From Motiliproteus sp047633175 (GTDB lineage: Bacteria > Pseudomonadota > Gammaproteobacteria > Pseudomonadales > Balneatricaceae), in assembly GCA_047633175.1 (NCBI GenBank), contig JBLIEQ010000024.1:1-64000 (forward strand): a stretch of DNA of 64,000 nt. Reading direction: 5' to 3'. Shown in pieces: positions 26,529 through 37,400 of this stretch. The first letter of the stretch is position 1, and every line of letters begins with the position of its first letter. Under the pieces are notes generated by a model. It made no database searches. It worked only from the letters and a program-made list of their open reading frames with translations, and was not told where the DNA came from. A program made the translations under genes and the position numbers.

Positions 26529-27884
26529 ATGACAAACAAAGTGATCTGGTCCGAGGGGATGTTCTTGCGTCCCCACCATTTTCAGCAGCATGAGCGTTAT
26601 GTAACCCAGGAGATCGACAATCGCTGTCGCCCTCTTATGCCCTACGGGTGGGGCTTTACCCGGTTGAAGATCAATCAGGCCAACCTTGAGATCGGCCAGT
26701 TCAGTCTGGACGACTGTGCAGGCTGTTTTTCCGACGGCAGTAGTTTCGATGGCTTACAGCGCGATGGCCTGCCTCTGTCGATCAAAGTACCGGCTACGGT
26801 CAGCGATGTGGTGATCTATTTAGCGATTCCGCTGCGTCAGGAGGGGGTTCCTGAGGTTGGCGATAATGATCAGGCTAACAGCCTGGTGCGTTATCTGCCT
26901 AAGAGCGTGGAGCTGATGGATGATACCTCCAAGGAGGGCACTCGTACCCAGGTGCAGGTGGGTGACTTGCGCTTGCGGCTCTATATTCATGACCCTAAAG
27001 ATGAGCCCGATGGGCTAAGGGTGCCTGACGGTTATGCGTCCCTAGCTGTAGCCCATATCGATGCGGCACAGGGCGGCAAGATCAAACTCAGGCATCTTTT
27101 TATGCCCACCATCCAGCACTATGCCGTCTCGGCGATACTGCGTGATTTTCTCACCGAACTGTTGGGCATGCTGGCCGCCCGTGCGGCAGGTTTAGCGGGG
27201 CGGGTCAGCAACTCAGGCGGCAAAGGCGGTGTTGCCGAGGTCACAGACTTTATGTTGTTGCAGCTGCTTAACCGCAGCGAACCGGTGTTCGCGCATTGCC
27301 AGCAGATGGAGGATCTACATCCGGCCTATCTCTATGAACGGTTATTGGCTCTGGCCGGTGAGCTGGCGACATTTATGAAAAAAGATAAGCGCGCCCTGCA
27401 GTTTCCGGCCTACGATCACGAAAATCTGATGGTTACGTTTGAGCCGTTATTTTCCGATCTTCGAGCCGCCTTTAGTGCCGTATTGGAGCAGATTGCTCAG
27501 GCGCTACCGCTGTCGCCTGCCCAGTATGGTATTCGGGCTGCGAGGATTCATGATCGCGACCTGCTCAAGTCTGCCGATTTTGTATTGGCGGTCAGTGCGG
27601 ATGTGTCTGGAGAGAAGCTTAGAACGCTGCTGCCCGCTCAAATCAAGATCGGTCCGGTAGAGAAGATTCGTGAATTGATCACTAGCGCCTTACCCGGTAT
27701 CGAAATTTCGCCGCTGCCTGTGGCACCGCGTGAGATGCCTTATCATGCCGGGTTTACCTACTTCGAACTCAACGTTCAGAATCCACTATGGAAGGAGTTT
27801 GAGCATTCGGGGGGGATTGCCTTTCATGTGGGTGGTGAGTTCCCGGGGATGGAATGTCAGTTCTGGGCCATTAAACGCAGGTAG
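26529..27884 (+). CDS. tssK: T6SS baseplate protein TssK
   Basis: 451 residues. Starts VIWSEGMFLRPHHFQQHERY, the diagnostic TssK opening; FFLP-like and late segments (GFTYFELNVQNPLWKEFEHSGGIAFHVGGEFP in pieces) also match. It links the baseplate to the TssL-TssM membrane complex in the cytoplasm. Lies 18 bases after tssJ and 13 bases before tssL. Confidence 0.95.
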   Translation: MTNKVIWSEGMFLRPHHFQQHERYVTQEIDNRCRPLMPYGWGFTRLKINQANLEIGQFSLDDCAGCFSDGSSFDGLQRDGLPLSIKVPATVSDVVIYLAIPLRQEGVPEVGDNDQANSLVRYLPKSVELMDDTSKEGTRTQVQVGDLRLRLYIHDPKDEPDGLRVPDGYASLAVAHIDAAQGGKIKLRHLFMPTIQHYAVSAILRDFLTELLGMLAARAAGLAGRVSNSGGKGGVAEVTDFMLLQLLNRSEPVFAHCQQMEDLHPAYLYERLLALAGELATFMKKDKRALQFPAYDHENLMVTFEPLFSDLRAAFSAVLEQIAQALPLSPAQYGIRAARIHDRDLLKSADFVLAVSADVSGEKLRTLLPAQIKIGPVEKIRELITSALPGIEISPLPVAPREMPYHAGFTYFELNVQNPLWKEFEHSGGIAFHVGGEFPGMECQFWAIKRR

Positions 27885-27897
27885 AGGACGCTAAGTC

Positions 27898-29259
27898 ATG
27901 GATGATCGTACGGTTATTAGGCCCACGCCGGGAGGGCGTCGACCCCGGCAGGCCGCGGTGGTTGCGCCGCGTGCCGACGCGCCGGCAGCGCGCGCAGCTG
28001 TTCAACCTCAGTATCAACCCCGGCATCAGCCTCAGCAGTCACCTCAGGGTCTGGATTCGATCGATGATCGGGTTAATCCCATTCTCTGCCTGTTGAGTCC
28101 GTTGTTGAACCTGGTCGGTAAGGTCCAGCATACCCATCAGCACCCGGATCTGGACGATTTTCATCGTTATGCACTGGATCAGATCCGCTATTACGAATCC
28201 AGGAGCTGGGGGTTGGAGGGCGACCCTGATGCCGCCTTCTATACCAGTTATGCCCTCTGTTCTCTGATCGACGAGATGGTGCTTAATACACCCTGGGGGA
28301 GTACCAGCCGCTGGGGTAGTGATAGCTTGCTGGTTAACATCCATCAAGAGGGCTGGGGCGGAGAAAAGTTTTTCACCTACCTCGATGAGCTGCTCAAGCG
28401 TCCGGCAAGCCAGCTGTGGGTGCTGGAGTTTTATCATGTGTGCCTGGCTCTGGGTTTTGAGGGCCACTATCGCCAGCAAACATCTGGACAGCGCGATCTG
28501 GCCCGGCTGCAGGACGAGTTGTTCACCCTGATCGGGCGTCATCGGCAGACCGACGAGGTCGAGCTGTCTCCCGCCTGGCAAGGGGTATCGGATCAGCGCA
28601 ATGCGGTGATCCGATACGTGCCTTATTGGGTCGTCTGGGCAGTGTTGGGGGTAGCGTTACTGGGGGGCTATTTGAGTTATAGCTGGCAGATAAATCAGGT
28701 TTCTGACCGTGCATTGAGGGGGTTGGTCGAGCTGGGCCAGGAGTCCGCGCTGGAGGTACGGCCGAGCAATATTATCAATCTACAAGGATCGTCCCGCGTT
28801 GAACCGGATCTCAGGATCGGCAAGACAGACTACATGGCCCTGCTACTTCCTGCGCTGGACGCCGAAATCCGCAGCGGTGTGGTTGAGTTGCAAGACGACG
28901 CCAACAGCACCCTTATCCGCCTTCGCCATCCCCGGCTGTTTGCGTCGGGGCAGTCTGATATCAGCGCCCAGTTCTTGCCGCTGATCGAGACTCTGGCCCC
29001 GTTGTTGCGGATCACCGACAAGCCGATCAGGGTTGCGGGTCACTCCGATAATGTCCCTATTTTTTCGGCCAGATTCCCTTCTAATTGGGCTCTGTCAAAA
29101 GCGCGGGCCGATAGCATCGGTGACATTCTAGTTGCAGGATTGGGCTCTGATGCCCGGGTACAGACCGAGGGGATGGCGGATATGGTGCCAATAGTGCCGA
29201 ATGACTCGGCCAAAAATCGTGCCTTGAATCGACGGGTCGAGATCGTATTGCGCAAATAA
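27898..29259 (+). CDS. tssL: T6SS membrane protein TssL with OmpA-like domain
   Basis: 453 residues. N-terminal Pro/Arg/Gln-rich tail (1-60), DotU-type cytoplasmic domain (about 60-235), one membrane segment (about 240-262: YWVVWAVLGVALLGGYLSYSW), then a periplasmic OmpA-like peptidoglycan-binding domain (about 325-453, with VAGHSDNVP, NWALSKARA and NRRVEIVL). This is the evolved TssL form. The very start reads DDRTVIRPTPGG, like three motifs in the PpkA N-terminus, a possible kinase target; TssL threonine phosphorylation is known in Agrobacterium. That it occurs here is inference. Confidence 0.94.
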   Translation: MDDRTVIRPTPGGRRPRQAAVVAPRADAPAARAAVQPQYQPRHQPQQSPQGLDSIDDRVNPILCLLSPLLNLVGKVQHTHQHPDLDDFHRYALDQIRYYESRSWGLEGDPDAAFYTSYALCSLIDEMVLNTPWGSTSRWGSDSLLVNIHQEGWGGEKFFTYLDELLKRPASQLWVLEFYHVCLALGFEGHYRQQTSGQRDLARLQDELFTLIGRHRQTDEVELSPAWQGVSDQRNAVIRYVPYWVVWAVLGVALLGGYLSYSWQINQVSDRALRGLVELGQESALEVRPSNIINLQGSSRVEPDLRIGKTDYMALLLPALDAEIRSGVVELQDDANSTLIRLRHPRLFASGQSDISAQFLPLIETLAPLLRITDKPIRVAGHSDNVPIFSARFPSNWALSKARADSIGDILVAGLGSDARVQTEGMADMVPIVPNDSAKNRALNRRVEIVLRK

Positions 29260-29349
29260 GCGCGTGCCGTTGTCTTGATGTGCTAGCCCGGCTAGCCGCC
29301 GGTGTAACGGCATTGGTTAAGGCGTCCAAGAATTCAGATAAGGAATATC

Positions 29350-32300
29350 GTGAAAAAGCTTGTTAATGCTCTTATTAATATTCTCTGCAACCGCTGGTTT
29401 ATCCAGGCCCTGGGGCTGATCGCGGTCGCGTTGCTGATCTGGTTCGTCGGACCGCTGATTGCCGTTGCTGAGTGGCGCCTGCTGGCGTCTGAATTTAGTC
29501 GCCTGCTGGCGATTATGCTGGTGATGCTGTTGTGGGGGGGGAATCTGTACCGGCTGCACTGGCAGGCCTTGCGTCGCAATGAGAAATTGCTGGATGCGTT
29601 GGGCGAGGATCAGCTCAGGTCCCAACAAGCACAGGATGAGGAGCATGGGGTCATTCGGGAGCGCTTCGAACAGGCGCTGGCGATCCTGAAGCAGAGTCAG
29701 AGTAAGGGGCGCAAGGGCAGTCAATACCTCTATGAGCTGCCCTGGTACATCATTATCGGCCCTCCGGGTTCGGGTAAGACCACCGCCCTGGTCAACTCGG
29801 GCTTGCAGTTTCCGTTAGCGGACCAGCTGGGTGACGGCTCTGTCCAGGGTGTAGGTGGAACGCGGCACTGCGATTGGTGGTTTACCGATGAAGCGGTTCT
29901 GGTGGATACCGCCGGACGCTTTACCACTCAGGATAGTCATGAGTCGGTGGATCGGGCGGCCTGGCAGCAGTTTATGCAGCTGCTGAAGACTCACCGTCCG
30001 CAACAGCCTATTAATGGGGCCCTGATCGCCGTGAGTCTGGGCGATCTTCTGCAGCAATCCGAGCAGGAGCGGCACCAGCACGCGGCAACCCTTCGACGAC
30101 GGATCGAAGAGTTGCATGCGTCGTTGGGCATCCGCTTTCCGGTCTATATGATTTTCACCAAGTGTGATCTGGTGCCTGGTTTCAGTGAGTTCTTCGCCAA
30201 CTACGGCAGCGAGCTGCGGGCCCAGGTGTGGGGGGAGACCTTTGCGATGGCAGAACCGGGTGCGCAGCCGCTGGATATCGCCGACTATCCGCAACACTTT
30301 GATAGCCTAGTGGAGCGGTTACAAAGAAAGCTACTGGCGCAGCTACAGAGCCAGGGGGATCGAGAAAAGCGCAGCCTGGTGTTGGGCTTTCCGGGACAGT
30401 TCGCCGCGCTACGTGATCTGGTGGGGGTCTTTCTAGAGGATGTATTCAGTAGCAATCGTTATAAAGAGAGTGCGCTGCTACGCGGGGTTTATTACACCAG
30501 TGGTACGCAGTCGGGTACGCCCATCGATCGCCTGCTAGGCAGCCTGGTCAAGAGCTTTGGTTTTGCCCCCGGCACCCTGGTTGGCGCCAGCGGCAAAGGC
30601 AAGAGCTACTTTATCCGAGATCTGCTCAAAGAGGTGATATTTCGCGAGGCCGAGGTCGCAGGCGTCGATGGCACCCTGATACGTCGCCGACTCTGGCGGC
30701 AACGTCTTAGCTATGCGGCGGCACTGGGTCTGCTGACGCTGGGTATCGGCGGCTGGAGCTTTTCGTACCTGAATAATGAAGCCAGGGTCGGGCAGCTTGA
30801 ACTGATGTTGAGCGACTACCAGACCCTGGCGGTAAGCACGCCGCTCAGTTCGGCGGACTTTGCAGCGATATTGCCCGAACTGGAGCAGATGAAGGCGGCG
30901 GCTCAGGTCTATGCCGGGGCGACCTGGGCGCTTAAGCTCGGTCTTTATCAGGGAGACAAGCTTGAGCCGCGCGCGACTCAGGCCTATCTCCAGGTGTTGC
31001 AGCGCAGGTTATTGCCGGTGTTGGTCGCCCGTATTGAAGAGTTAATCCTGGCCAACGACCCCAAGGATACCGATACGCTGTACGCGTTGTTGAAGGTGTA
31101 TCTGATGTATGGGGGCGTAAAGCCCTACGAGGCCGAGCTGCTCAGCGGTTGGGCCGAAGCGGATTGGCGACAGACGTTCGCGTTGGATAGCGGTGCCAGC
31201 GAGCGTTTGAGTGCCCATATGCATACCCTGATGGAACAGGGGTTTGAGCCTGTGGTGCTGAATGAGGCGCTGGTGAGTCAGTCCCGGATTATCCTGGCGC
31301 GTGAGCCGCTGGCTAGGCAGGTCTATCTGGGGGTCAAACGTAGCCTGCTGCAGAATCATTCCCGAGACCTACCACTTAAAGACCTGCTCGGCGGTTATGG
31401 TGGCGATCTGTTTGTGAGCCGTAGTAACCGAGATCTACGTAGTCAGATTATCCCCGGCATGTTTACCAAGCAGGGCTTCTACCAGCAGTTCTTGCCCAAT
31501 GGCAAGCAGTTGGCCAAGGAGTACCTCAGCAATAACTGGGTGATGGGTGAACAGTACCAGGCCCGGCAGAAGGTCGCCTTGAAGGGCCTGCAAGACGAGG
31601 TCTTCGAACTCTACTACCAGGATTACATCAGCCAGTGGGATGGCGTACTGAAAGACCTGAAGATCAAGTCTGCCGGCGACGCTGTTGCGAGAGTCCGCCA
31701 AGTTGGTTATGCCGCCGGACTGGACAGTCCGCTGCGAGGGCTGCTGGAAGGGCTGCAGCGTGAAACGTCGCTGACCCAGCTGCTGACTGCGGATAAGACC
31801 GCTGGCATGGAGGCAGCCGGTAAGGCGCTGGCCAGCGTCAGCGGTAAGCTGGAGATGCAGCGACAGAAGGCCAGTCGCCTGGCACGAACCTCCAAAAAAG
31901 CGGGGCTGCTGGAGGGGGTAGGACCGAACCTCGGTCTGGCTGTCGAGGAGCACTTTAAGCCCTATCACAATCTGATTAATCTCAGTGGCTCTGCCAGCGC
32001 GCTGGATCGGGTGATCAAGGATCTTGGCGATCTGCACGCGTATCTCGATGGTACGATCGGCTCGCCCTACTCCAGCACCGCTGCGCTGGATGCTGCCGGT
32101 GGCCGTCTGAACCGCAATAAGCAAGGCCCGTTCGAGCAGTTGAGTAGCTATCAGACGTCGCTGCCCAGAGAGGTGAGTGGTTGGATTAAGGCGTTGGGTT
32201 CGCAGAGCTGGGGGCAGGTGATGGCGGTCGCTAAGCAGGAACTCAATACCCTGTGGCGTGCCAATGTGGTCGAGGAGTACCAGCACTCCCTGGCTGGCCG

Positions 32301-32937
32301 TTATCCGTTGGTCCGTAGCGCCAGCAATGAAGCGACGTTGCTGGATTTCAGCCGTTTTTTCACCCGCCAGGGGACGCTGGACCGCTTCTTTACCGAGCAT
32401 CTGGCCAACTTTGTTGATACCCAGGGTACGCGCTGGACTGAGAAACGCATCGACGGTATGGCGCTGGGGCTTTCCAGGAATGTGCTGGAGCAGTTACAGC
32501 GGGCTGCCAGCATTCGTGATGTGTTTTTTCAGCGCCAGGGCAGTCAGTTGCATGTGCCTTTTAGGATGAAGCCGTTGCAGCTGGATGCCAGCGTTTCCCG
32601 TTTTAAGCTGACCCTGGGCAATCAGGAAGTCAGTTACCGCCATGGGCCTCGTCGCTCCAGTGATCTGGTGTGGCCGTTGTCCGCTGGTTTTGACAGTGTC
32701 CGGGTACAATTTGAAGGCCAGAATGGCGGCTTAACGTCTCGGTCCGTAGCCGGTCCCTGGGCCTGGTTCCGCCTGTTACAGAGTAGCGAACTGAGCAAGA
32801 CTCGCCAGCGTGCCGTGTATCAGGTGGCGTTTCGTGAACAGGGTAGCGAGGCGGTGTATGAGTTGCGAGCTAACAGTGTCGTCAATCCCTTCGGCGATAA
32901 TGTGCTGTCGCTATTTCGCTTACCCGAATCTTTATAA
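29350..32937 (+). CDS. tssM: T6SS inner-membrane protein TssM (IcmF)
   Basis: 1195 residues, GTG start with AAGGA upstream. Two N-terminal membrane segments (about 17-40 and 53-72), a cytoplasmic GTPase-like domain with Walker A GPPGSGKTT near 136 and DTAGRF near 195, a third membrane segment (about 455-475), then a large periplasmic region ending in the TssJ-contacting C-terminal domain (GPWAWFRLLQ). The Walker A motif is intact. Forms the trans-envelope channel complex with TssJ and TssL. Confidence 0.95.
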   Translation: MKKLVNALINILCNRWFIQALGLIAVALLIWFVGPLIAVAEWRLLASEFSRLLAIMLVMLLWGGNLYRLHWQALRRNEKLLDALGEDQLRSQQAQDEEHGVIRERFEQALAILKQSQSKGRKGSQYLYELPWYIIIGPPGSGKTTALVNSGLQFPLADQLGDGSVQGVGGTRHCDWWFTDEAVLVDTAGRFTTQDSHESVDRAAWQQFMQLLKTHRPQQPINGALIAVSLGDLLQQSEQERHQHAATLRRRIEELHASLGIRFPVYMIFTKCDLVPGFSEFFANYGSELRAQVWGETFAMAEPGAQPLDIADYPQHFDSLVERLQRKLLAQLQSQGDREKRSLVLGFPGQFAALRDLVGVFLEDVFSSNRYKESALLRGVYYTSGTQSGTPIDRLLGSLVKSFGFAPGTLVGASGKGKSYFIRDLLKEVIFREAEVAGVDGTLIRRRLWRQRLSYAAALGLLTLGIGGWSFSYLNNEARVGQLELMLSDYQTLAVSTPLSSADFAAILPELEQMKAAAQVYAGATWALKLGLYQGDKLEPRATQAYLQVLQRRLLPVLVARIEELILANDPKDTDTLYALLKVYLMYGGVKPYEAELLSGWAEADWRQTFALDSGASERLSAHMHTLMEQGFEPVVLNEALVSQSRIILAREPLARQVYLGVKRSLLQNHSRDLPLKDLLGGYGGDLFVSRSNRDLRSQIIPGMFTKQGFYQQFLPNGKQLAKEYLSNNWVMGEQYQARQKVALKGLQDEVFELYYQDYISQWDGVLKDLKIKSAGDAVARVRQVGYAAGLDSPLRGLLEGLQRETSLTQLLTADKTAGMEAAGKALASVSGKLEMQRQKASRLARTSKKAGLLEGVGPNLGLAVEEHFKPYHNLINLSGSASALDRVIKDLGDLHAYLDGTIGSPYSSTAALDAAGGRLNRNKQGPFEQLSSYQTSLPREVSGWIKALGSQSWGQVMAVAKQELNTLWRANVVEEYQHSLAGRYPLVRSASNEATLLDFSRFFTRQGTLDRFFTEHLANFVDTQGTRWTEKRIDGMALGLSRNVLEQLQRAASIRDVFFQRQGSQLHVPFRMKPLQLDASVSRFKLTLGNQEVSYRHGPRRSSDLVWPLSAGFDSVRVQFEGQNGGLTSRSVAGPWAWFRLLQSSELSKTRQRAVYQVAFREQGSEAVYELRANSVVNPFGDNVLSLFRLPESL

Positions 32938-32947
32938 AGGCGGAATT

Positions 32948-33634
32948 ATGACCGCGGGATTTTACGGAAAAATGCCCTGTAAGGGCGATTTTGTTGGGCG
33001 AGGACTGCCGCGGACGTTGTTAGGCGTCTTAGATCCCTGGTTTCAGCAGGGTTTGGCTCAGAGTCGTCAGCAGTTGGGTGAGCGCTGGCTGGGATATTAT
33101 CTGGTCAGTCCTGTCTGGTATTTTTACCTGGCAGCCGACGTAGTCGCAGAGCAGGCCTGGGTGGGGGTGTTTATCCCGAGCGTCGATAAGGTGGGACGGC
33201 ACTTTCCCTGTTGGATAATGCTGCCGTTGGACGCTGAGTTGACGGATCTGACGGCGTTTGAGGCGCAGTATCCCGTCCTCAATAGGGCCGCCGATCTGTT
33301 GCTTGACGCCTTGGAAGAGGACTTTGATTTTGAACGGTTTTGTCAACAGGTGGCGCAATTGCAGGCGGTAGCGAGGGTGCCTGGATCTGGATCTGGGTCG
33401 GTAGCGGCGACAGACCTGTCCCTGCCGATAATGGAAAATATCTATCAGGCGCGTGCCGGCTGGGCGCGAATGCCGCTGGATCAGCGGGTTGCAGCGCCCT
33501 GTCTGTGGTCCAGCGAGGGGTCTGAAACCTTCGCACCACAGCTGCGGGTCACTGATGGTTTGCCGGATCCTACGTTATTCGGACAATTTCTAACCGCTGA
33601 GGGTTGCGGCCATCTGAGTGAGGCTGATCGATGA
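32948..33634 (+). CDS. tagF: T6SS accessory protein TagF
   Basis: 228 residues from ATG 32948 (AAAGGCGG upstream); the open frame runs further 5' into tssM but only as a shadow. Opens with GFYGKMPCKGDFVGRGLP and has WVGVFIPSVDKVGRHFP, typical of TagF (DUF2094). TagF proteins repress T6SS post-translationally, often by holding Fha. Its stop overlaps the pppA start by 4 bases (ATGA), so the two are translationally coupled. Confidence 0.93.
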   Translation: MTAGFYGKMPCKGDFVGRGLPRTLLGVLDPWFQQGLAQSRQQLGERWLGYYLVSPVWYFYLAADVVAEQAWVGVFIPSVDKVGRHFPCWIMLPLDAELTDLTAFEAQYPVLNRAADLLLDALEEDFDFERFCQQVAQLQAVARVPGSGSGSVAATDLSLPIMENIYQARAGWARMPLDQRVAAPCLWSSEGSETFAPQLRVTDGLPDPTLFGQFLTAEGCGHLSEADR

Positions 33635-34395
33635 ACTCAGCTTCATCTAAGGGTGCTCTGTCCTGGCACGCAGTTGCATTAACGGATATCGGCAGGGTGC
33701 GTCAACTCAATGAAGATTCGTTGCTGGCACGTTCTGACATCGGCCACTTTGTCGTTGCCGATGGCATGGGCGGCCACACCGGTGGCGATGTCGCCAGCCA
33801 ACGGGTTGTTTCTGCCCTAAGCGATCTGGTCCCGGGGGAGGATTTTGCCCTCTTTGTGGAGCAGCTGGAAGATTGTCTGCTGGCCGTTAATTCCGAACTG
33901 GTCGACCGGGTGGCAGGCACCGAACGGGTGATAGGAACCACGGTTGCCGGTCTGGTGTTGCACCAGGCGCATTATCTTATCTATTGGTGCGGTGATAGCC
34001 GTATCTATCTGTTTCGCGATGGCCGGCTGCGGCAGCAAACGATCGATCATACCTATACCCAGGTGTTGGTCGAGCAGGGAAAGCTGCGCCCCGAGCAGGT
34101 CAGGGAGCATCCGGATAATAATATTATCACCCGTGCGGTTGGCGCAGATCCACAGCTGTTTGTGGATATGGACCTGCGTAATCTACAGGCGGGTGATCAG
34201 TTCCTGATCTGTAGTGACGGCCTGGATAAAGAGCTGGATGAAGAGGAGCTAGAGGCGTGGCTATCGCAGGGGCAAGGCGGAATCGAGGCCACCGCCCGGA
34301 GCCTGCTCGACAGTGCGTTAGCGCGAGGCGGGCGCGACAATACCACCCTGATTTTGGTGAACGTGGTGCCGAACTCGCCGGGCAGTCAGGGATGA
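33631..34395 (+). CDS. pppA: PP2C-type protein phosphatase PppA
   Basis: 254 residues. All PP2C/Stp1 motifs are visible: RVRQLNEDSLL, VADGMGGHTGG, GDSRIYLFRDG, LICSDGLD and GGRDNTTLIL, so the metal-binding aspartates are intact. It should dephosphorylate threonine-phosphorylated T6SS targets and counter PpkA. Overlaps tagF by 4 bases and ends 12 bases before ppkA. Confidence 0.94.
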   Translation: MNSASSKGALSWHAVALTDIGRVRQLNEDSLLARSDIGHFVVADGMGGHTGGDVASQRVVSALSDLVPGEDFALFVEQLEDCLLAVNSELVDRVAGTERVIGTTVAGLVLHQAHYLIYWCGDSRIYLFRDGRLRQQTIDHTYTQVLVEQGKLRPEQVREHPDNNIITRAVGADPQLFVDMDLRNLQAGDQFLICSDGLDKELDEEELEAWLSQGQGGIEATARSLLDSALARGGRDNTTLILVNVVPNSPGSQG

Positions 34396-34407
34396 TGCAT
34401 TTATAAT

Positions 34408-37400
34408 ATGGAAGATTTTAAGTCACAGCTACAGGCCTATATCGAGGGCAGGGTCACACTGGCGCATTTACAGCAGCGTCTTAAAACAGACCTGCGACAG
34501 TCTCCTGAAATTGCCGCAGTGTACCATCGTGCGTTGTTTGGGATGCTCCAGCAGAAGGTCCTTCCAGAGGCTGTTTACCAATCCTTGGCCTCGTTGATTG
34601 AAACGTTCGATCCTAACGATCTGTCCCCTGATGACGGCCCACAACGCGATGATGATCGAACCCTGGTCGGTCCCGGACCTGTAGCCGAAGCCGAAGACCA
34701 GACACGGGTCGGTCCCGGACCTGGAGCTAAAATCGATGATCAGACCCGGATAAGCCCCCAGCCTATGCCCCAGGGGACAGCGGAGGGCACGTCTTCGGAG
34801 CCCCCGCTGACAAAGAGTGAGGATCAGCCCCGCTGGGGTGCTCTACCTGAAGCTGACGTGCAAACGTCATCATCAACCGGTGTGTCGCAATGGCGCAAGC
34901 CGTTTTATCAGGGGCCGGGTACCGCCCCGTTGGGGGTCGGCAGTGTTCTTAAGGAGCGCTTTCGGCTGGTTGAATTTATTGGTTATGGCGGCATGGGGGA
35001 TGTGTATAAGGCCGAAGATAGCCGTCGAATGGACGCCGATGATGCCGACCCTCTGGTGGCGATTAAAGTACTCAATAAGACCTTCCGCGATCATCCCGAA
35101 TCGCTGCGAGCGCTGCAGCGTGAAACGCGTAAGACGCAGCATCTGGCCCATCCCAATATTATTAATGTTTTTGACTTTGATCGCGATCGTGACAATGTCT
35201 TTATGACCATGGAGCTGATGAAGGGCCGGCCCCTGAATGAAGAGATCAAGGCCCACCCCCGGGGTTTTGCTCTCGTCGAGGTGCTGAATTATATCCTGGG
35301 AATGGCCGAAGCGTTGAAATATGCCCATCATAAGGGGGTGATCCATTCTGATTTCAAACCTAGTAATGTGTTTGTTCATCAAGGCGTTATAAAGGTCTTT
35401 GACTTCGGAATCGCCCGTGCCGCCAAGGCAGGCCAGCATGAGTCTGGCAGTGTTGCTGCGACTGATGTTGAAGTGGATAGTTTTGATGCGGGCAGTCTCG
35501 GAGCCTTGACGCCGTCTTACGCGTCCCCGGAGATGCTCGATACGGAGGAGTGGGCGCCGGCGCCTGAGGATGATATTTATGCGCTTGGCTGCATCACCTA
35601 TGAGTTGTTAACGGGCCAGCACCCGTTTCGTGAGGGCGGTCAGAAAGTGCCGGGCAATGTGGCCTGTGCCCAGGGATTGAAGCCCGTGCGGATTAAACAA
35701 CTGAGCCGCGGGCAGTGGAAAGCGTTGCAACGGACCTTGAGTTTCCAGCGTCAGTTGCGTACGCCCTGCGTGCAGGATTTTATCGATGACTTTATGCCAA
35801 CGGAGGGGGTGCGTTCTCTTACCAGTCGCTGGCTGTTTTGGCCCGGTGCGGTGGTGCTGATCGTCGGTGCCGCCTATTTTCCGGTCCAGGCGTTATGGCA
35901 ACAACGTCAGGTTAACGCCTTTGTCGAACGGCTGGACTCAGGCAGTGAGGCGCAGATTACGGCGCAGCTGGCTGAGATCGAAACCTACGGTATAACCCAG
36001 CGTGACCTGTACTTTAATGATGTGCGGGTCAAAGAGGCCCTAGCGAACTTTTTTGTGACGCGTTTCGAGCAACAGGCGGCTGAAGATCAGTATCACGCGG
36101 TCGATGCGCTGATTGCCCAGGCGAATCGAATCTATGAGGATTCACGACATATTGCCGAGCAGACCGAGGTGATCAGTAAGCGCCGGGCACAGCGGCTTAA
36201 TGAACTCAACGCCGAGTTAACCCAGATTCTGGATGCCGATCTTGAGGGCTTTATTTTAACCTACCGGCAGCTCCAACCGCTGCTTAAGATCATCCGCCAG
36301 GTGGATCGAAACAGCCCTATGCTGAGAGATCCCCGGGCACCGGTTCAATACCTTGCGGCGGTCAGGGCGTTCGGCCGGCAGCACGATTATGCCCCGGCGA
36401 TGGCGATGCTGACGGTGGCGCTGACGCAATTCCCCGAGCGTCAGGATTTTCTTCAGGAGCAGCTGCGGCTGACGCGTGAACGGAAGGATTACCAACGCCA
36501 GCAGCGTATCGGTGAACTGCAGCAGCTGTTAACGCGTTGGAATGAGCAGCCGGTGGAGCTGGATCAGAGCGCTGAGGCACTGACGCCGTTAATAGAACTG
36601 CTAGAGCTGGATGCCGCAAACCCGGTGGCGTTGACCGCACGCAAGCGGCTGATGGCAGCGCTGGAGGCGGCCATCGAGCCGCAGCTGGCCGCCAATCGCT
36701 GGGCACCGGCCCGGCAGTTGTTGGGGCAGTTTTCAGGAGCTCTCGATCTACTGGAGCGAGAACGCCTGGTGCGGACGATTGAGCAGCACCAGTATGCTTA
36801 TGAGGACGGGCTCAAACGTTTGCTCAGAGCTATTAACAAGGCTGCGCGCAGCGGCAATCTGGGAACGGCCAGCGAAGACTCTGCCCTGAGTCTGCTGTCG
36901 GTGTTGCAGCAGTCTGCTGCTGCGCCTTCGATCGTTCACCAGGCACAAGAACGTATTGCCCGGGGTCATTTAAGACAGGCTCGACTCGAACGTAGCCAGC
37001 AGCATTGGAATGCAGCCCGGGGTCAGCTGCAAGCAGCGCGAGCGCTGGAAGTGGAAGGGAAGGTGAAGGGGAACACGCCGTTACAGACCGCGCTCGAGCA
37101 GGAACTCGTCTCTGTTACGGAGGCCGAGGCTCGCGCTCAGGACGGGTCACCGGGGGAGGCGTCGCTCGCTACTGAGCCAGGCATCGCGGTTGAGATTGCA
37201 CAGCTGTATCAGGACTTTGACGCTTCGCTGCTGGCACCGGATGAACTTTCTCTGCCGCGCTCAGAACAGGCGCTGGCGTTGTTGGATCAGATTGAACAGC
37301 TGGTACCTCAGGAACCGCGGCTGAACAACGCGCGTTTACAGATCGCAGCCCGTTACCTGAAGGACGCTCAGACGTTGGTCGACAGGGAGCGGTTGCAGGA

